A stretch of DNA of 64,000 bases, taken from contig NZ_JAESVF010000001.1 of assembly GCF_038433465.1 (NCBI RefSeq), forward strand, positions 682,001 through 746,000, read 5' to 3'. Of this stretch, positions 63,514 through 64,000 are shown in pieces; the stretch's first letter is position 1, and every line of letters begins with the position of its first letter. This stretch comes from Galbibacter sp038433465 (GTDB lineage Bacteria; Bacteroidota; Bacteroidia; Flavobacteriales; Flavobacteriaceae). The translations under genes were made by a program, and so were the position numbers. Below the pieces are notes generated by a model. That model had not been told where the DNA came from, did no database searches, and worked only from the letters and a program-made list of their open reading frames with translations.

Positions 63514-63714
63514 ATGGTTTTAGCTGGAATAGGAGCTGGATTAGCTGCCATCGCTGCAGGATTAGGTATCGGTAAAATTGGTGGGGCTGCAATGGATGCC
63601 ATTGCACGTCAACCAGAGGCGGCTTCAAAAATTCAAACTGCTATGATTATTGCTGCTGCACTTATTGAGGGTGTTGCACTTTTCGCAGTAGTAGTTGCGT
63701 TAATCGCAAAATAA
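63514..63714 (+). CDS. atpE: ATP synthase Fo subunit c
   Basis: 66 residues, two helices with a polar loop (ARQPEAA). The ion-binding carboxylate is the Glu in AALIEGVALF. The residue after it is Gly rather than the Ser/Thr pair of sodium-type rings, so a proton-driven ring is likely. A perfect 15-bp hairpin and a second small hairpin follow before atpF, which may set the higher yield of subunit c. Confidence 0.96.
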   Translation: MVLAGIGAGLAAIAAGLGIGKIGGAAMDAIARQPEAASKIQTAMIIAAALIEGVALFAVVVALIAK

Positions 63715-63730
63715 TTTTTGACAAAAAACT

Positions 63731-63782
63731 AAACAATGCTTTAACGGTTGGTTAAAGCATTGTTTTACTCACTTTGGTGAGT
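63731..63782 (+). promoter_or_regulatory. Tandem hairpins between atpE and atpF
   Basis: First hairpin: 63731-63745 pairs perfectly with 63751-63765, loop of 5. Second: ACTCAC (63767-63772) with GTGAGT (63777-63782). Only four T follow the first stem, so it is a partial terminator or an mRNA-stabilising element rather than a full stop, as atpF must still be expressed. Confidence 0.65.
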
Positions 63783-63845
63783 GATGTGCTCTTAACAAGG
63801 GCAGTTAATGAAAAAACAAATAGAACGTATTTAATATTTTTTATA

Positions 63846-64000
63846 ATGAATATTACACATCCTGAAAGTTTAATATTTTGGTCGGTAGTAGTTTTTATCA
63901 TATTATTTGTGCTATTACGCAAATATGCTTGGAAACCTATTTTAGGAGCTGTTAACAGTAGAGAAGAATCTATTAATAAAGCGTTAGCATCTGCAGAAGA
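63846..64000 (+). CDS. atpF: ATP synthase Fo subunit b, 5' part
   Basis: The frame from ATG 63846 is open to the right edge. MNITHPESLIFWSVVVFIIL is the single membrane helix and LLRKYAWKPILGAVNSREESI is the conserved start of the peripheral stalk. The order a-c-b follows the usual Fo order. Truncated by the window end. Confidence 0.93.
   Translation, partial: MNITHPESLIFWSVVVFIILFVLLRKYAWKPILGAVNSREESINKALASAE

Overview
The window comes from a low-GC, AT-rich member of the Flavobacteriia (phylum Bacteroidota). Four things point there. It carries a gliding-motility locus (sprC-sprD-sprB-sprF) and a separate sprE-like gene. Many proteins match families typical of Flavobacteriia (DUF6341, DUF6427, DUF6909, DUF4254, DUF4837, DUF5687, DUF6168, DUF6327). 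Secreted proteins end in the CHU_C (type B, T9SS) sorting domain. At least a dozen genes are preceded by the Bacteroidota -7 promoter box TAnnTTTG, often only 15-25 bases before the start codon. No insertion sequence, prophage, rRNA operon or CRISPR array was seen.

Layout. 1-9 kb: housekeeping genes, including the end of a DUF808 gene, a secreted C1 peptidase, gltX, an SPFH protein, small membrane proteins, a YtxH/holin-like/DUF6327 operon and glnS. 9.4-29 kb: the gliding adhesin locus, dominated by sprB (4762 codons, about 42 SprB-type repeats, 22 % of the window). 29-33.4 kb: DUF4254 plus two glycosyltransferases, upp, DUF6427 and DUF6341. 33.5-43.3 kb: envelope genes (Wzz-like, DUF6909, GH3, M23 peptidase, tatA, DUF4837, lytic transglycosylase) and pgk. 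43.5-48.7 kb: holB, a Tat-exported GMC oxidoreductase pair, tRNA-Cys, folB and a ferredoxin-type reductase. 48.8-58.4 kb: a PadR regulator, three tandem paralogous membrane proteins with a HAAS-like N-terminal domain, a two-gene ABC transporter and three further genes. 58.6-64 kb: sprE, bactofilin, then the F1Fo-ATPase operon (atpZ, DUF6168, atpB, atpE, start of atpF).

How genes work together. SprC/SprD/SprB/SprF form one cell-surface gliding module, and the SprE lipoprotein 30 kb away belongs to the type IX secretion/gliding machinery that exports CHU_C proteins. tatA and the Tat-signal GMC small subunit are linked by the Tat pathway. The PadR-HAAS-ABC set looks like a self-contained membrane-signal/exporter operon.

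The most unusual structure is at 54.8-57.6 kb. A cassette of about 2.7 kb (AraC regulator, cysteine-nucleophile alpha/beta hydrolase, TMEM175-like channel) sits between two 61-bp identical direct repeats. It has split a gene pair whose stop and start codons overlap, leaving a 21-codon remnant of the downstream gene on the left and the intact gene on the right. No transposase or integrase is present.

Limits: all family names come from recognition of motifs and overall sequence, with no database search. Promoters and terminators are read by eye.
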